Source: Verrucomicrobiota bacterium (lineage in GTDB: Bacteria > Verrucomicrobiota > Verrucomicrobiia > Palsa-1439). Taken from it: 64,000 nucleotides of DNA. Positions within the stretch are counted from its first letter, which is position 1; every line of letters begins with the position of its first letter. This document shows, one piece after another, positions 40,131 to 49,400 of this stretch. The notes under the pieces are model-generated. The model saw nothing but the letters and a program-made list of their open reading frames with translations. It did not search any database and was not told the DNA's origin. Location: the NCBI GenBank assembly GCA_016871575.1, contig VHCW01000005.1:32193-96192 (forward strand), read 5' to 3'. The position numbers were made by a program, and so were the translations under genes.

Positions 40131-40169
40131 GTGGGAGGGTCACGGGGCGCAATCCCCGTGACCCGACCC

Positions 40170-40405
40170 GATCTCTTGACAACATTTCGGCGTGGGCATT
40201 TACTCGCCGGGGTCGCACCTTCACCATTCACGAAAAGATTGAATCCTGCCCCGATTCAACTACACGCTCGACTCCGTGGGCAACCACACAAACAAAACCC
40301 AAACGACGCCCAAACCAACCAGCGGCAACTGCGTGCGCAAGGAACCTTACGGCTACGATACGGCCGGGAACAGCGTTGACAGGCCGGGCGTTCGTTGCTA
40401 ACGGA
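40170..40405 (+). pseudogene. Possible RHS/YD-repeat gene remnant
   Basis: One frame reads FNYTLDSVGNHTNKTQTTPKPTSGNCVRKEPYGYDTAGNSVDRPG..., resembling Y-x-D-x-x-G-N-x repeats; no complete ORF. Confidence 0.4.
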
Positions 40406-40421
40406 ACATTCAAAGGAAAGG

Positions 40422-40721
40422 ATGACAGCGTATCCGTCCATAGCTTGGGTGTTGCTCGTGTTGACGTGTGTCATCGTGTGTCTTGCCTTGAACCCTCGTA
40501 TCAGAAGGAATTGGCGTTGGGGACGGACACACACAAGCATTCCAATGTCCGGAATCGGTGCGATAATTGTGGTGGCCGCATTTGTCGCGCTTACCGCAAC
40601 AGCTTTCGGGTTCCTGCCTTTCTTGGTGATCTTCCTGACGGTGCCCCTGCTGGCGTGCGCGGGGCTTTACGATTCCTGGCGGCATTCCCGCTCTTCGACT
40701 TCGCGGCCGAAGCGAGAATGA
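40422..40721 (+). CDS. Small membrane protein, unknown function
   Basis: MTAYPSIAWVLLVLTCVIVCLAL...GAIIVVAAFVALTATAFGFLPFLVIFLTVPLLACAGLYDSW: about three hydrophobic helices. Confidence 0.5.
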   Translation: MTAYPSIAWVLLVLTCVIVCLALNPRIRRNWRWGRTHTSIPMSGIGAIIVVAAFVALTATAFGFLPFLVIFLTVPLLACAGLYDSWRHSRSSTSRPKRE

Positions 40722-40778
40722 GGTGATTAGCGCCGACAACTCTTGCCAGCCGGAACAAACCCGGCTACAACGGCGCGC

Positions 40779-41978
40779 ATGTTGACACCTTTATTCTGTT
40801 TGTTGGCGGCCAGCGTGCCGTGGACGCAATTCCGCGGGCCAAACGGCCAAGGCGAGACGGGGAACGCCAGTCTCCCGTTGACTTGGAGTGAGAACGACAA
40901 CGTCGTCTGGAAAACGCCGCTGCCCGGCAAAGGCTGGTCGTCGCCGGTCATCTGCGAAAACCAGGCGTGGATGACTGCGGCAACCGACGATGGGCGCACA
41001 CTGCACGCGCTCGGCGTTGCGCTCGACACCGGCAAGCTGTTGCACAACGTCACCGTGTTTCAGCGCAAGGAACCGGTGTTTGTGCACGCGAAGAACAGCC
41101 ACGCGTCGCCGACACCCGTCATCGAGCCGGGGCGCGTCTATGTCAATTTCGGCACGGCCGGGACGGCGTGCCTCGATACGAAGACGGGCGCGGTCTTGTG
41201 GCGGAGCGAGGAACTGCAACTGGAGCACGCCATCGGGCCGGGTAGTTCGCCCCTTTTGTATCGCGGCTTGTTCATCGTGAATTGCGACGGCAGCAATACG
41301 CAGTACGTTGCCGCCCTTGACACGCGGACCGGCAAACTCGCATGGAAAACGCCGCGCAGCGGCACGCTCCACGACAACCCCGACTGCCGCAAAGCCAACG
41401 GGACGTGCGCCATTGCCAATGTCGCCGGTAAGGACCAACTCATCAGTCAGGGCGCCGACTGGGTGTACGCCTACGAACCATTGACCGGCAAGGAACTCTG
41501 GCGTTGCGCCGTCAAGGGCTTCTCCAACGTGCCGGTGCCCGTCCTCGGCGACGGCCTGATCTACGTCTGCACCGGGTTCGGCCGTCCGCACCTCTGGGCC
41601 ATTCGTCCCGATAACGCCACCGTCGTGTGGAAATACGAAAAACCGGCTCCGGCGATTCCCTCGCCGGTGCGGGTGGGCGGCGAGGTGTATTTCATCACTG
41701 ACAGCGGCGTGGCCATTTGTCTCGATGCGCGCACCGGCGAGGAACGATGGCGCGAGGTGTTGCGCGGCGCGCACGCGGCGTCGCCGCTGCACAATCGCGG
41801 GCGGATTTATTTCTTCAGCGAAACCGGCAAGACGACTGTTGTGGCGGCGTCGCCACAGTTCAAGCTGCTGGAAACGAACCAGCTTGACGGCAAAATCATG
41901 GCGACCCCGGCGGTTGTGGACAACGCGTTCATTTTGCGGGCCGATACCGCACTGTACAGGATCGAACAACGACGTTGA
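40779..41978 (+). CDS. Secreted PQQ-like (beta-propeller) protein
   Basis: WTQFRGPNGQGETGNASLPLTWSENDNVVWKTPLPGKGWSSPVICENQAW; ALDTRTGKLAWKT repeats. Confidence 0.9.
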   Translation: MLTPLFCLLAASVPWTQFRGPNGQGETGNASLPLTWSENDNVVWKTPLPGKGWSSPVICENQAWMTAATDDGRTLHALGVALDTGKLLHNVTVFQRKEPVFVHAKNSHASPTPVIEPGRVYVNFGTAGTACLDTKTGAVLWRSEELQLEHAIGPGSSPLLYRGLFIVNCDGSNTQYVAALDTRTGKLAWKTPRSGTLHDNPDCRKANGTCAIANVAGKDQLISQGADWVYAYEPLTGKELWRCAVKGFSNVPVPVLGDGLIYVCTGFGRPHLWAIRPDNATVVWKYEKPAPAIPSPVRVGGEVYFITDSGVAICLDARTGEERWREVLRGAHAASPLHNRGRIYFFSETGKTTVVAASPQFKLLETNQLDGKIMATPAVVDNAFILRADTALYRIEQRR

Positions 41979-42017
41979 GTTGGGGACGGATTTCCGTGGA
42001 ACGAATCGGCGACAAAC

Positions 42018-42515
42018 TTACGGTCGAGCGGACGCCGCTGCCGTGACCGCGGGCTGCGCATGCGGATTGATAGCCTCCTCGATGGCAGCGACCAGGTCGG
42101 CAGCCTTGAATGGCTTGAAAATGATTTTGTCCACACTCTCACGAAACTCCGGCGCCAACTGGTCGTACTGTATTCCTGTCACCGCGATGACTTTGATTTT
42201 GGGACGCACTTGACGGACATACTGCATGGTCTTGGCGCCGTCGAATCCGGGCATCTGGTAGTCCAACAATAAGACCTTCAAGTTCTCAGGGGCATAGGCG
42301 AGAATAGTCAACCCCTTCGGACCAGACCCGGCGGTATAAACCTCAAAACCGTATGAAAGAAGCAAAGGACGGATTGTGGCGAGAAACTCGGCATCGTCGT
42401 CAACAGCCAGCACCGCTACTTCGCCGCGGTGCTTTGGGGCAGCCGGTGGTTCCTCGGGTTTCGCGGAACCCGTCAATCGTAGTGCCGTCGCTGTTTTTTG
42501 CAGCCAATTGCCCAT
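42018..42515 (-). CDS. Single-domain response regulator (REC)
   Basis: VAVLAVDDDAEFLATIRPLLLSYGFEV...VLLLDYQMPGFDGAKTMQYVRQVRPKIKVIAVTG...IIFKPFKAADLVAAIE. Confidence 0.92.
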   Translation of the reverse strand: MGNWLQKTATALRLTGSAKPEEPPAAPKHRGEVAVLAVDDDAEFLATIRPLLLSYGFEVYTAGSGPKGLTILAYAPENLKVLLLDYQMPGFDGAKTMQYVRQVRPKIKVIAVTGIQYDQLAPEFRESVDKIIFKPFKAADLVAAIEEAINPHAQPAVTAAASARP

Positions 42516-42638
42516 TTAGGTGCTCTCCTTGCAGGAGATATTACGCCTTTCACCAACCGTCAACCATCAAACTTTCGCTGATTTCGTTGTAAGGGTTTTC
42601 CCTAGCCGCCGTGGCTGCGGCAGCTTTTGTCATATGGG

Positions 42639-42772
42639 TGCCTCCGGTAACTCCCCTGTGGCGACAATTGGTTGTAGGCCGACTCTGCGAGTCGGCGAAA
42701 TGCCTGGCAAAAACGCCGCTTCGCAGAAGCGGCCTACAACAGCCATCTCATCAAACCGAGTTACCGGAGGTG
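42639..42772. mobile_element. Second copy of the terminal-inverted-repeat REPIN, core inverted
   Basis: CCTCCGGTAACT (42641-42652) ... AGTTACCGGAGGTG (42759-42772); inner REPs 42674-42737 are the reverse complement arrangement of 26309-26372. Confidence 0.75.
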
Positions 42773-42794
42773 TCCATGTTCTGTTTCTCCTGTC

Positions 42795-45551
42795 TTACTG
42801 AGACCGCGCGATTCGTAGCGGGCGTGGGATGTAGTCAGGCCAGAGCGGACAGTTCAGGTCAATCCAGCATTTCACGGCGTGCATCTCGTCGCGCGTCAGC
42901 TTCACGTCGTTGTGCCCGGCGTCGAGCACTTTCCAGAGCTTGCTCTGCAAGGTGCCAAAGGTCATCGGCTCGGCCTTGTGATGACGCAGCTTGTAGGTCA
43001 TGTCAAAGTAATGGACGAAACCGCCCTTGATGAGCGTGCGGTAACTCGCCGGTACTTTCTCGACATCAAGTTCGCCGGTGAGGTTGATGCCGAGCTTGTG
43101 CTTGGCGTCGTGACAGCGAATGCACTTCGCGTCCCAGACCGGCTGGACGACGCGCTCGTACGAAATCGGTCCGGTGCCCCACGGCGGCGGCTCCAGTTTG
43201 CTCGGCGCACGGCGGGAAGCCATCGTTTGCTTCTGCGGCGGCGCGGCCCGTCGCGGGTCGTGACAGCCGACGCAACCGCGTTGTTCCCCCTCCTGCAACT
43301 GGATCACGCTGCGCATCCGTTGGAGTTCGTTCAGGTTCTCGTCAAGCGCCTCGAAGTAGAGAACCTTTTCTGCCGGCGCGTAGAAGTTGGCCGAGCCGTC
43401 CGCCTCGACGGGAACGATACCGAGCGACGCCTTCGCGACGTAGCTTGGCCAGCCGTGCGGTCCGTTCACTTTGTGAATCGGCGTCGCGTAGAAATCCTGA
43501 AACGGCTGATGATCGCGGCGGTACTCGCCGCTGGTCAACTGTTCGAGGTCGGCGCGCACTTCCTGGCAGACGCGGATGTATTTGACTTTGCCGCGCGGCA
43601 CCGCCGGTTCGATGCCTTGATAGACATCGGCAACCGTGAACGATGCTTCCTTCTCTGGGACGTGCGGGTTGAGGAGCGGAGGTTTCGGCTCCGGTCGCAG
43701 CAATGTCGGCGTCATGCTGCCAATCTCTGGATCGAAGTAGAGCAACTCGCGGTTGCCCCAGCGGTCCGCCACGTACAAGCCGAACCGATCCGCCGGGGCG
43801 TGGCTGGCGAGGAAATAATCGCGCGTCACCGGCACCGGATCGCGCCAGCATTCCTGGCGCGGCCACTTCATGTTGTAGTGCGGTGTGGTGTCGGGCGTGA
43901 GGTTGACGACGGCGTTGGTGTCGTATGGCGACCCGGCGTTGGCGAGGTCAATCAGGCCGAGCGGCCCGTTGTGGTCGCCGCCGTGCGAGAAGATCGTGCA
44001 GAGGATCTCGCGCGAGCCGGGCAGTTCGCGGGCGTTGATGTAACAGTTCGGCGTGTTGTTGCCGAAGACAAGTTCCGGATGTGTTCCGTCGGGCCGGGTT
44101 GCCCAGAGCGTGTGGCCGAAATCGGCGCCTTTGTCCACGTACTCGGAGCGCGTCCAGAGAATCCGCCCGTCGCGCATCACAGCGGGCGTCCATTCGCTGA
44201 GGTTGGCGAACGAGAGCGGACGGATGTTCTCGCCGTTGGCGTCCATGCGGAACAACACGAACGCCTGCGGTCGCCAGCAGAGGAACCGCGCCTTGCAACG
44301 CGTCGAGATGAATGTCAGCCCGCCATCGGGCAACGGGCACGGATAATAATCGTGGAACGGCCCGTCAGTGAGTTGGCGCACGCCGGTGCCGTCGGTGTTC
44401 ATCGCCATCAAGTGCCAATACGGTTCCTGTTCGCCGTCGCGCGCTTTGTCGGGACGGAACGCGAAGTAAACCTTGCGCGCCTCGAAATCCAACATCGGGT
44501 CGCGTGCGATACCGCTCGTAGCGTCGAAGAGCGTCGTCAACTTCGCATGCGCCGGCGAGAGCCGGCCATCACGGCGCGGGATTTCCAACAGGCAGACACC
44601 GCCGCCGGGCGTGAACTTCGAGTCGAGTATGTCGCTGTAGTTGTGCGACGATAGATACGGGTGGCGTTTGGCGAAGAGAATCTTCTGGAGCAGCGCGAGG
44701 TCCGGGTCGCGGAACATCAGCCGCCGCTTCGAGAGCCGCGCGTCGAGATAAAGACTCTGGTTTTCATTGCGCCGGCGCATGTTGTCCAGTTCCTCCCGTT
44801 CGATGGAAACGTCCACGCCTTTCACGATCAGACGGGCCATCATTTCCTCCATCTGCACGAACACCCGCTGGGTTGGCGAGAGCTTTGCGATGCGGCTCCA
44901 GTACGGGATCTCCTTGAACAACGGCGAGAGATGATCGTTGGCGTTCATCCGCTGCCACGTCGCGCGCTCGCACAGGAACGCATACTCGACCACCCCCAGA
45001 TACGTCATCGGATCCGGCAACGGCGCCGGCGGCGTGTAGGATGCGACTGCTGTCGGTGGGGCTTTACCGACCACCTTCGACACCGTCTGCCATTTTTGAC
45101 CGTCGAGCGAAAGACGCACCTCGAACGAGACCGGCATCCGGTCCTTGTAATGCCCTTCGCGGTCGCGCGAGAAAACAACCTTCGAGACCGACACGGGCGC
45201 CGGCAATTCGATTTGCGCCCACTCTTCGCCTTTGGAGGCGGCGATCCAACTGTGGGCGTTGCCGTACAGCCCGTCGTTGAGGTGCGCGATCTGGTGAATC
45301 GCGTGCCCCGGCAAGCACGACGACGCGGTGGCTTTCGCGCCGTCCTTGGCGAGCGCGAGGTTGCGGCTGCCGTCAGCAGCGAACACTTCCAATTCATCAA
45401 TGCACGGCTGGCTCGAACTGCTGGCTTGAATGACGAACCGCACGAACTTCGCTTGTTGCGCGGGGAACGTGAGCGACCTCGGCTGCTCGGCGAACGCAAA
45501 GCTGGCGAAGGCGCAAAGCGCCGAGATAACAACGATAAATTGCGTGCTCAT
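42795..45551 (-). CDS. TolB-like propeller/c-type cytochrome protein with N-terminal F5/8C-like domain (HZS-alpha-like)
   Basis: N-term discoidin-like; propeller (DGTGVRQLTDGPFHDYYPCPLPDGGLTFISTR); heme motifs CVGCH and CIRCH; SD AGGAGT. Confidence 0.8.
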   Translation of the reverse strand: MSTQFIVVISALCAFASFAFAEQPRSLTFPAQQAKFVRFVIQASSSSQPCIDELEVFAADGSRNLALAKDGAKATASSCLPGHAIHQIAHLNDGLYGNAHSWIAASKGEEWAQIELPAPVSVSKVVFSRDREGHYKDRMPVSFEVRLSLDGQKWQTVSKVVGKAPPTAVASYTPPAPLPDPMTYLGVVEYAFLCERATWQRMNANDHLSPLFKEIPYWSRIAKLSPTQRVFVQMEEMMARLIVKGVDVSIEREELDNMRRRNENQSLYLDARLSKRRLMFRDPDLALLQKILFAKRHPYLSSHNYSDILDSKFTPGGGVCLLEIPRRDGRLSPAHAKLTTLFDATSGIARDPMLDFEARKVYFAFRPDKARDGEQEPYWHLMAMNTDGTGVRQLTDGPFHDYYPCPLPDGGLTFISTRCKARFLCWRPQAFVLFRMDANGENIRPLSFANLSEWTPAVMRDGRILWTRSEYVDKGADFGHTLWATRPDGTHPELVFGNNTPNCYINARELPGSREILCTIFSHGGDHNGPLGLIDLANAGSPYDTNAVVNLTPDTTPHYNMKWPRQECWRDPVPVTRDYFLASHAPADRFGLYVADRWGNRELLYFDPEIGSMTPTLLRPEPKPPLLNPHVPEKEASFTVADVYQGIEPAVPRGKVKYIRVCQEVRADLEQLTSGEYRRDHQPFQDFYATPIHKVNGPHGWPSYVAKASLGIVPVEADGSANFYAPAEKVLYFEALDENLNELQRMRSVIQLQEGEQRGCVGCHDPRRAAPPQKQTMASRRAPSKLEPPPWGTGPISYERVVQPVWDAKCIRCHDAKHKLGINLTGELDVEKVPASYRTLIKGGFVHYFDMTYKLRHHKAEPMTFGTLQSKLWKVLDAGHNDVKLTRDEMHAVKCWIDLNCPLWPDYIPRPLRIARSQ

Positions 45552-45631
45552 TATTGACTCCTAACTTGTGTTAGAGGCGTCGGCTCGATAATAACACGAA
45601 AGCCGACGTTTTACACTTTTTGCCACGGTTC
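45551..45631 (-). pseudogene. Fossil of an FGE-sulfatase-domain C-terminus
   Basis: Reverse strand reads EPWQKV*NVGFRVIIEPTPLTQVRSQ*; intact neighbour ends EPWQKIYNIGFRVIIVPDR. Confidence 0.7.
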
Positions 45632-45632
45632 A

Positions 45633-46433
45633 TTACTTTGTCAGTTCCTTGATTTTCTGCTGCATGGCCTGCGCCCATGCCTCATATCCCTCTGCGGTGA
45701 GGTGGATGGGGTAGGGCTTCTCGTCTTTGAAAAGCTGCTTTGAGAGTGTGCCGTCGGACTGGAGAAAGTGGTCATTGAGGTTGAGCCAAAACACCCGCTT
45801 GTTGTCGGCAAACTTCTCAATCTTCTGGTTCACCTCGTCGTTGCGCTTGCGTTTGATTTCTTCGCCCCGGGGGAAAATCGCGAGCAGTAGAATTTTGGCC
45901 TCGGGGGCCTTGGCCGCCAGCCTGTCGAGGGTCGCGCGAATGCCCTGCGCCGTATCGTCCGCGGTTTCGGTGCCATAACGATGCCCTGTGTTGTTGGTGC
46001 CGATCATCAGAACGAACAATTTGGGCTTGTAGCCGCCGAGCGTTCCGGGGAAACCGAGCCGCCACAGCACGTTCTCCGTTTTGTCAGCGGAGATGCCCAG
46101 ATTCAGGGTCCGGTAGGCTGAAAAGTATTTCGCCCAAATCTCGCTCGGTGCTCCCGCTCGCCAGCCAGCTGTGATCGAGTCTCCAATCAGGACAAGATCC
46201 CACCCTCCTCGCTTTGCAGCGGCAGCATCACGTTCGACTATTCTCATCCATCCCGGATTGTCCATTCTCGGCGTTGGTGTGGTGGAGATCTGTTTCGCCG
46301 GAGGCGATGCGGGTTGATTCGACAGGGTTGTCTTGGAGACGTCAGAGGGTTTGGCCGGCGCTTTCGTCTGCGCAGACAGCGCGGCCAACGGCGCAAGCAA
46401 CAGCGCGGTGAGGAGTGTGAGGGCGGGTTTCAT
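45633..46433 (-). CDS. Secreted GDSL/SGNH-type esterase (PAF-acetylhydrolase IB-like)
   Basis: WDLVLIGDSITAGW...RTLNLGISADKTENVLWRLGFPGTLGGYKPKLFVLMIGTNNTGH...LTAEGYEAWAQAMQ. Confidence 0.9.
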   Translation of the reverse strand: MKPALTLLTALLLAPLAALSAQTKAPAKPSDVSKTTLSNQPASPPAKQISTTPTPRMDNPGWMRIVERDAAAAKRGGWDLVLIGDSITAGWRAGAPSEIWAKYFSAYRTLNLGISADKTENVLWRLGFPGTLGGYKPKLFVLMIGTNNTGHRYGTETADDTAQGIRATLDRLAAKAPEAKILLLAIFPRGEEIKRKRNDEVNQKIEKFADNKRVFWLNLNDHFLQSDGTLSKQLFKDEKPYPIHLTAEGYEAWAQAMQQKIKELTK

Positions 46434-49400
46434 TTGTCGTTGTCGCTTGTTGCGACGTGAACTCGGTCGGGAACGATGATGACGCGGAAGCCGATGTTAT
46501 AGATTTTCTGCCACGGTTCGTAGGCGCGGCGGACGGACGAGCCGGCGTCGGCGGGACGGTCGGCCCACGAGCCGCCGCGGGCGACTTTACGTCCGGCGAA
46601 GCTGTCGTCGTCGCGATACGGATACGGCCGGTAAGCGGAGCGTGTCCATTCACTGACGTTGCCGATCATATCTTTCAAGCCCCACGGGTTCGGTTCCGTT
46701 TGACCGACGTAGTCCACAACGTGATACTTGTCGCGGAACCGTTCGTCGCGGAGCGGGAAATTGTTGTCGGCGGGATACGGCGCGCGCGTCTGCAAATTGC
46801 CGGGGCCGGGGTAGCCCATCTTGAACCAGCGCAACGATTGGTCGGCGAGATTGGCGAACCGGCTGAAGTCGGCGTCGAGCGTCCCATAAAAGAACTGCGT
46901 GTCGGTGCCGGCGCGGGCGGCGTATTCCCATTGAGCCTCGGTGGGCAACTTGGCGGTGAAGCCGGTCTTGCTGCTCAGCCACTCGCAGAACCGCGTCGCT
47001 TCCTGCCACGAGGTGCGCGCGACGGACTGGTCGGGATGGTTGGCGATGTAGCCGGGCGTCACGCGGTTCATGTAGTGCATGTCGAGGTAACGCGTGTCGT
47101 GTTCGGGATCGAACAGCGCGTACTGCGCATTGCTGGTCTCTGTCTCGGCCATCCAGAACGGTTGCGCGATGCGGACCACGGAGCGCGGTCGTTCGTCGGG
47201 CGCGCCGTCGCGGCTGCCCATCACGAATTCGCCGGCGGGAATCCAGCGCAAGACGAGCTTGACGCCGCGACCGATGTCCACGGTTTTCACTTCGCCGGCG
47301 GCGGCGGCGAATGGAAAACCGTTTACGCGGAGTGCGTCGAGCTGTTCGTCTGGTTGCTTTGGTGGCGGTTCGAAGGTGACCGGCGTGTTCCTGCGGGCGT
47401 CAGCGAATTCCTGTTCGGGATCAACAGCAACGTCGGCGAATGCCCTATTCAGTTCGCACCGGCGCTGGGCGACGTGCTGTTTGTCCGCCGGCAGTTCAAA
47501 TGAACCGCGCCGCGGGACGTTGAGGTCAATCCAGCAATAGAGACGTTCGCGGGACTCGCGCGGGAGGTTGTTGAGGCGGACGCCGTGGTGGCCTTTCTCC
47601 AACATTTGAATCAACGGGCTGGTCGAGGCGTGATACTCCATCGGGTTGAGCATCGCCATGTCGGCCTCGGGTCCCGGACGGTGGATGTACGGGTGCAACG
47701 TGTCGTATGCGACACCGGGCTGGGCGAACGACGGTTTGCTGCGCGGGCCGACGATGGGTTTCTCGTTGTGGCAACCGATGCAGTGTTTCTGCAGAACCGG
47801 ATACACCTCGTTCGCAAAATCGAATGGCCGCGCCGGGCCGAGCCACGGAGTCAACGGCTGCGGCGCGCGCTGGCTGGCGAGCGTGCGTTTCGCCGGCAAC
47901 GTCTCGGCGCGGTTCTCATGGCAACCGGCGCAGGAGACGCGTTCGCCGGGCATGCCGACGAGCCAGCTTCGCATCAGTTGCACCGCGCGGCCTTCGCTGT
48001 CGAGCGGTTGGATCGAGATTGGCGTGTTTGCCGGGATGATGAACTCGGCGGAGCCGTCGGCTTCAACCTTCGTGGTGCCGAGGACGCGTTTCACGTCCCA
48101 CCCGGCCTGCGTGCCGATGATCTCGAAGCTCGCCTTGCCGAGATAGCCGAAATGGTACGCGAACACGCGCAGCGATTTCACCGTGCCGCGCGGCACGCCC
48201 TTCAAGCCCGGCCCCGCATAGACATCGCCGACGTGGACCGTGGCGGTCTTCTTGCTGAGATCAACACGGTCGGGGATCACCTGCGGACGTTTCCGCGGCT
48301 GCAACAGGACCGGCTCGAACAGCGCCGAACCCACGACCTCGGCGATCAACGTCATGTTGTCAAACACGTCCACCAAGTAGATGCCCCAGAGGCTGCGCTC
48401 CGACGGTTTCATCGCGACGAGAAAGTATTTACTGCTGAGCGGGTGCGGATGCGTCATCAACTCCGGCCGCTCCTTCAGATAGACGCCCTTGACGATGTTA
48501 TCGCAGACCGTGCCCGGCACCGGCTTGCCGCGGCCCGGCACCAACTGCACAAACCCGCTCTTCTCCGCCGGCAGAATGTCCGGCGTCAGCGCGACGTGTT
48601 TGCCTTCGACGCCCCACTCTTTCGACGCGGGCCGGTAGCGGAACGGATAGCCGGTGGCCAGTCCCGGATCGAGCAATGCCAGCCGACCGCAATCGCCGTG
48701 GTCGTGGTGGCCGCTGATGACGCCGACCAACAACGTCGGATGATCCGGCACCGGCTGCGCGAACCGGAACGCCGTCGGGAACCACGAACCGCTGCCGTAG
48801 AGCGCGAGCTGGCCGGTGCCGTCCGGGTTCATGGTGAAACGCCGACGCGAGAAGTAATGCGGGATGTCGCTGTATTCCCAGCGTTGGTAGAGCACGCGGC
48901 CGTCGTTGAGAATGGTCGGGTCGTTGCTGTGGTCCTGATCGAAGGTCAGTTGACGGAGTTTGCCCGTCGCGCGATCCAACAGATAGAGCGTTGCGACCGG
49001 CTGGTTGCCGTTCAGGCAGGGCACGCCGTGGTAATTGGCCGTCGAGGCCACGATGACCCGGCCATCGGGCAGATAACAGGCGTCGAAGAAATCCAAGTCC
49101 GGATAATTCGTCGGCGTCACCTGCCGTGCCTCGCCGCCGTTGCAGGGAATCTCAAAGACAGCCCAGCGCCCGTTCCCGTCAATGCTGGAAAACATGACGT
49201 GTTGCGCGTCGAAATCGAGCCGGACATCGCGCAAGAGTCGCGTCGCCGGCGGCTTGTGAAGCGTTTGCAGGCGCGGTTTGCCGCGCAAGTCGGTGAGCAG
49301 CGCGATCTCGTTGACCCAGTTGGTCCGGTTGAGCATGCTGGCGTGCGACAAATAGTTGGCGGGGACAAAGCCGGTGCTGTTGGCGGGGCTGCGCCGCACC

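Larger units (their letters stand above)
38296..40168 (+). mobile_element. Group IIC-like intron (ends approximate)
   Basis: 5' GTGTG just downstream of hairpin GGACGAGCC-GGC-GGCTCGTCC (38272-38292); encodes RT/maturase; 3' domain V at 40097-40130 and domain VI-like hairpin GGGTCACGGGG...CCCCGTGACCC. Confidence 0.82.

Noticed and set aside
42879-44654. Plus-strand ORF of 591 aa opposite the 42795 gene
   Set aside because: Same antisense artefact (RVVADATALFPLLQLDH... low-information composition).
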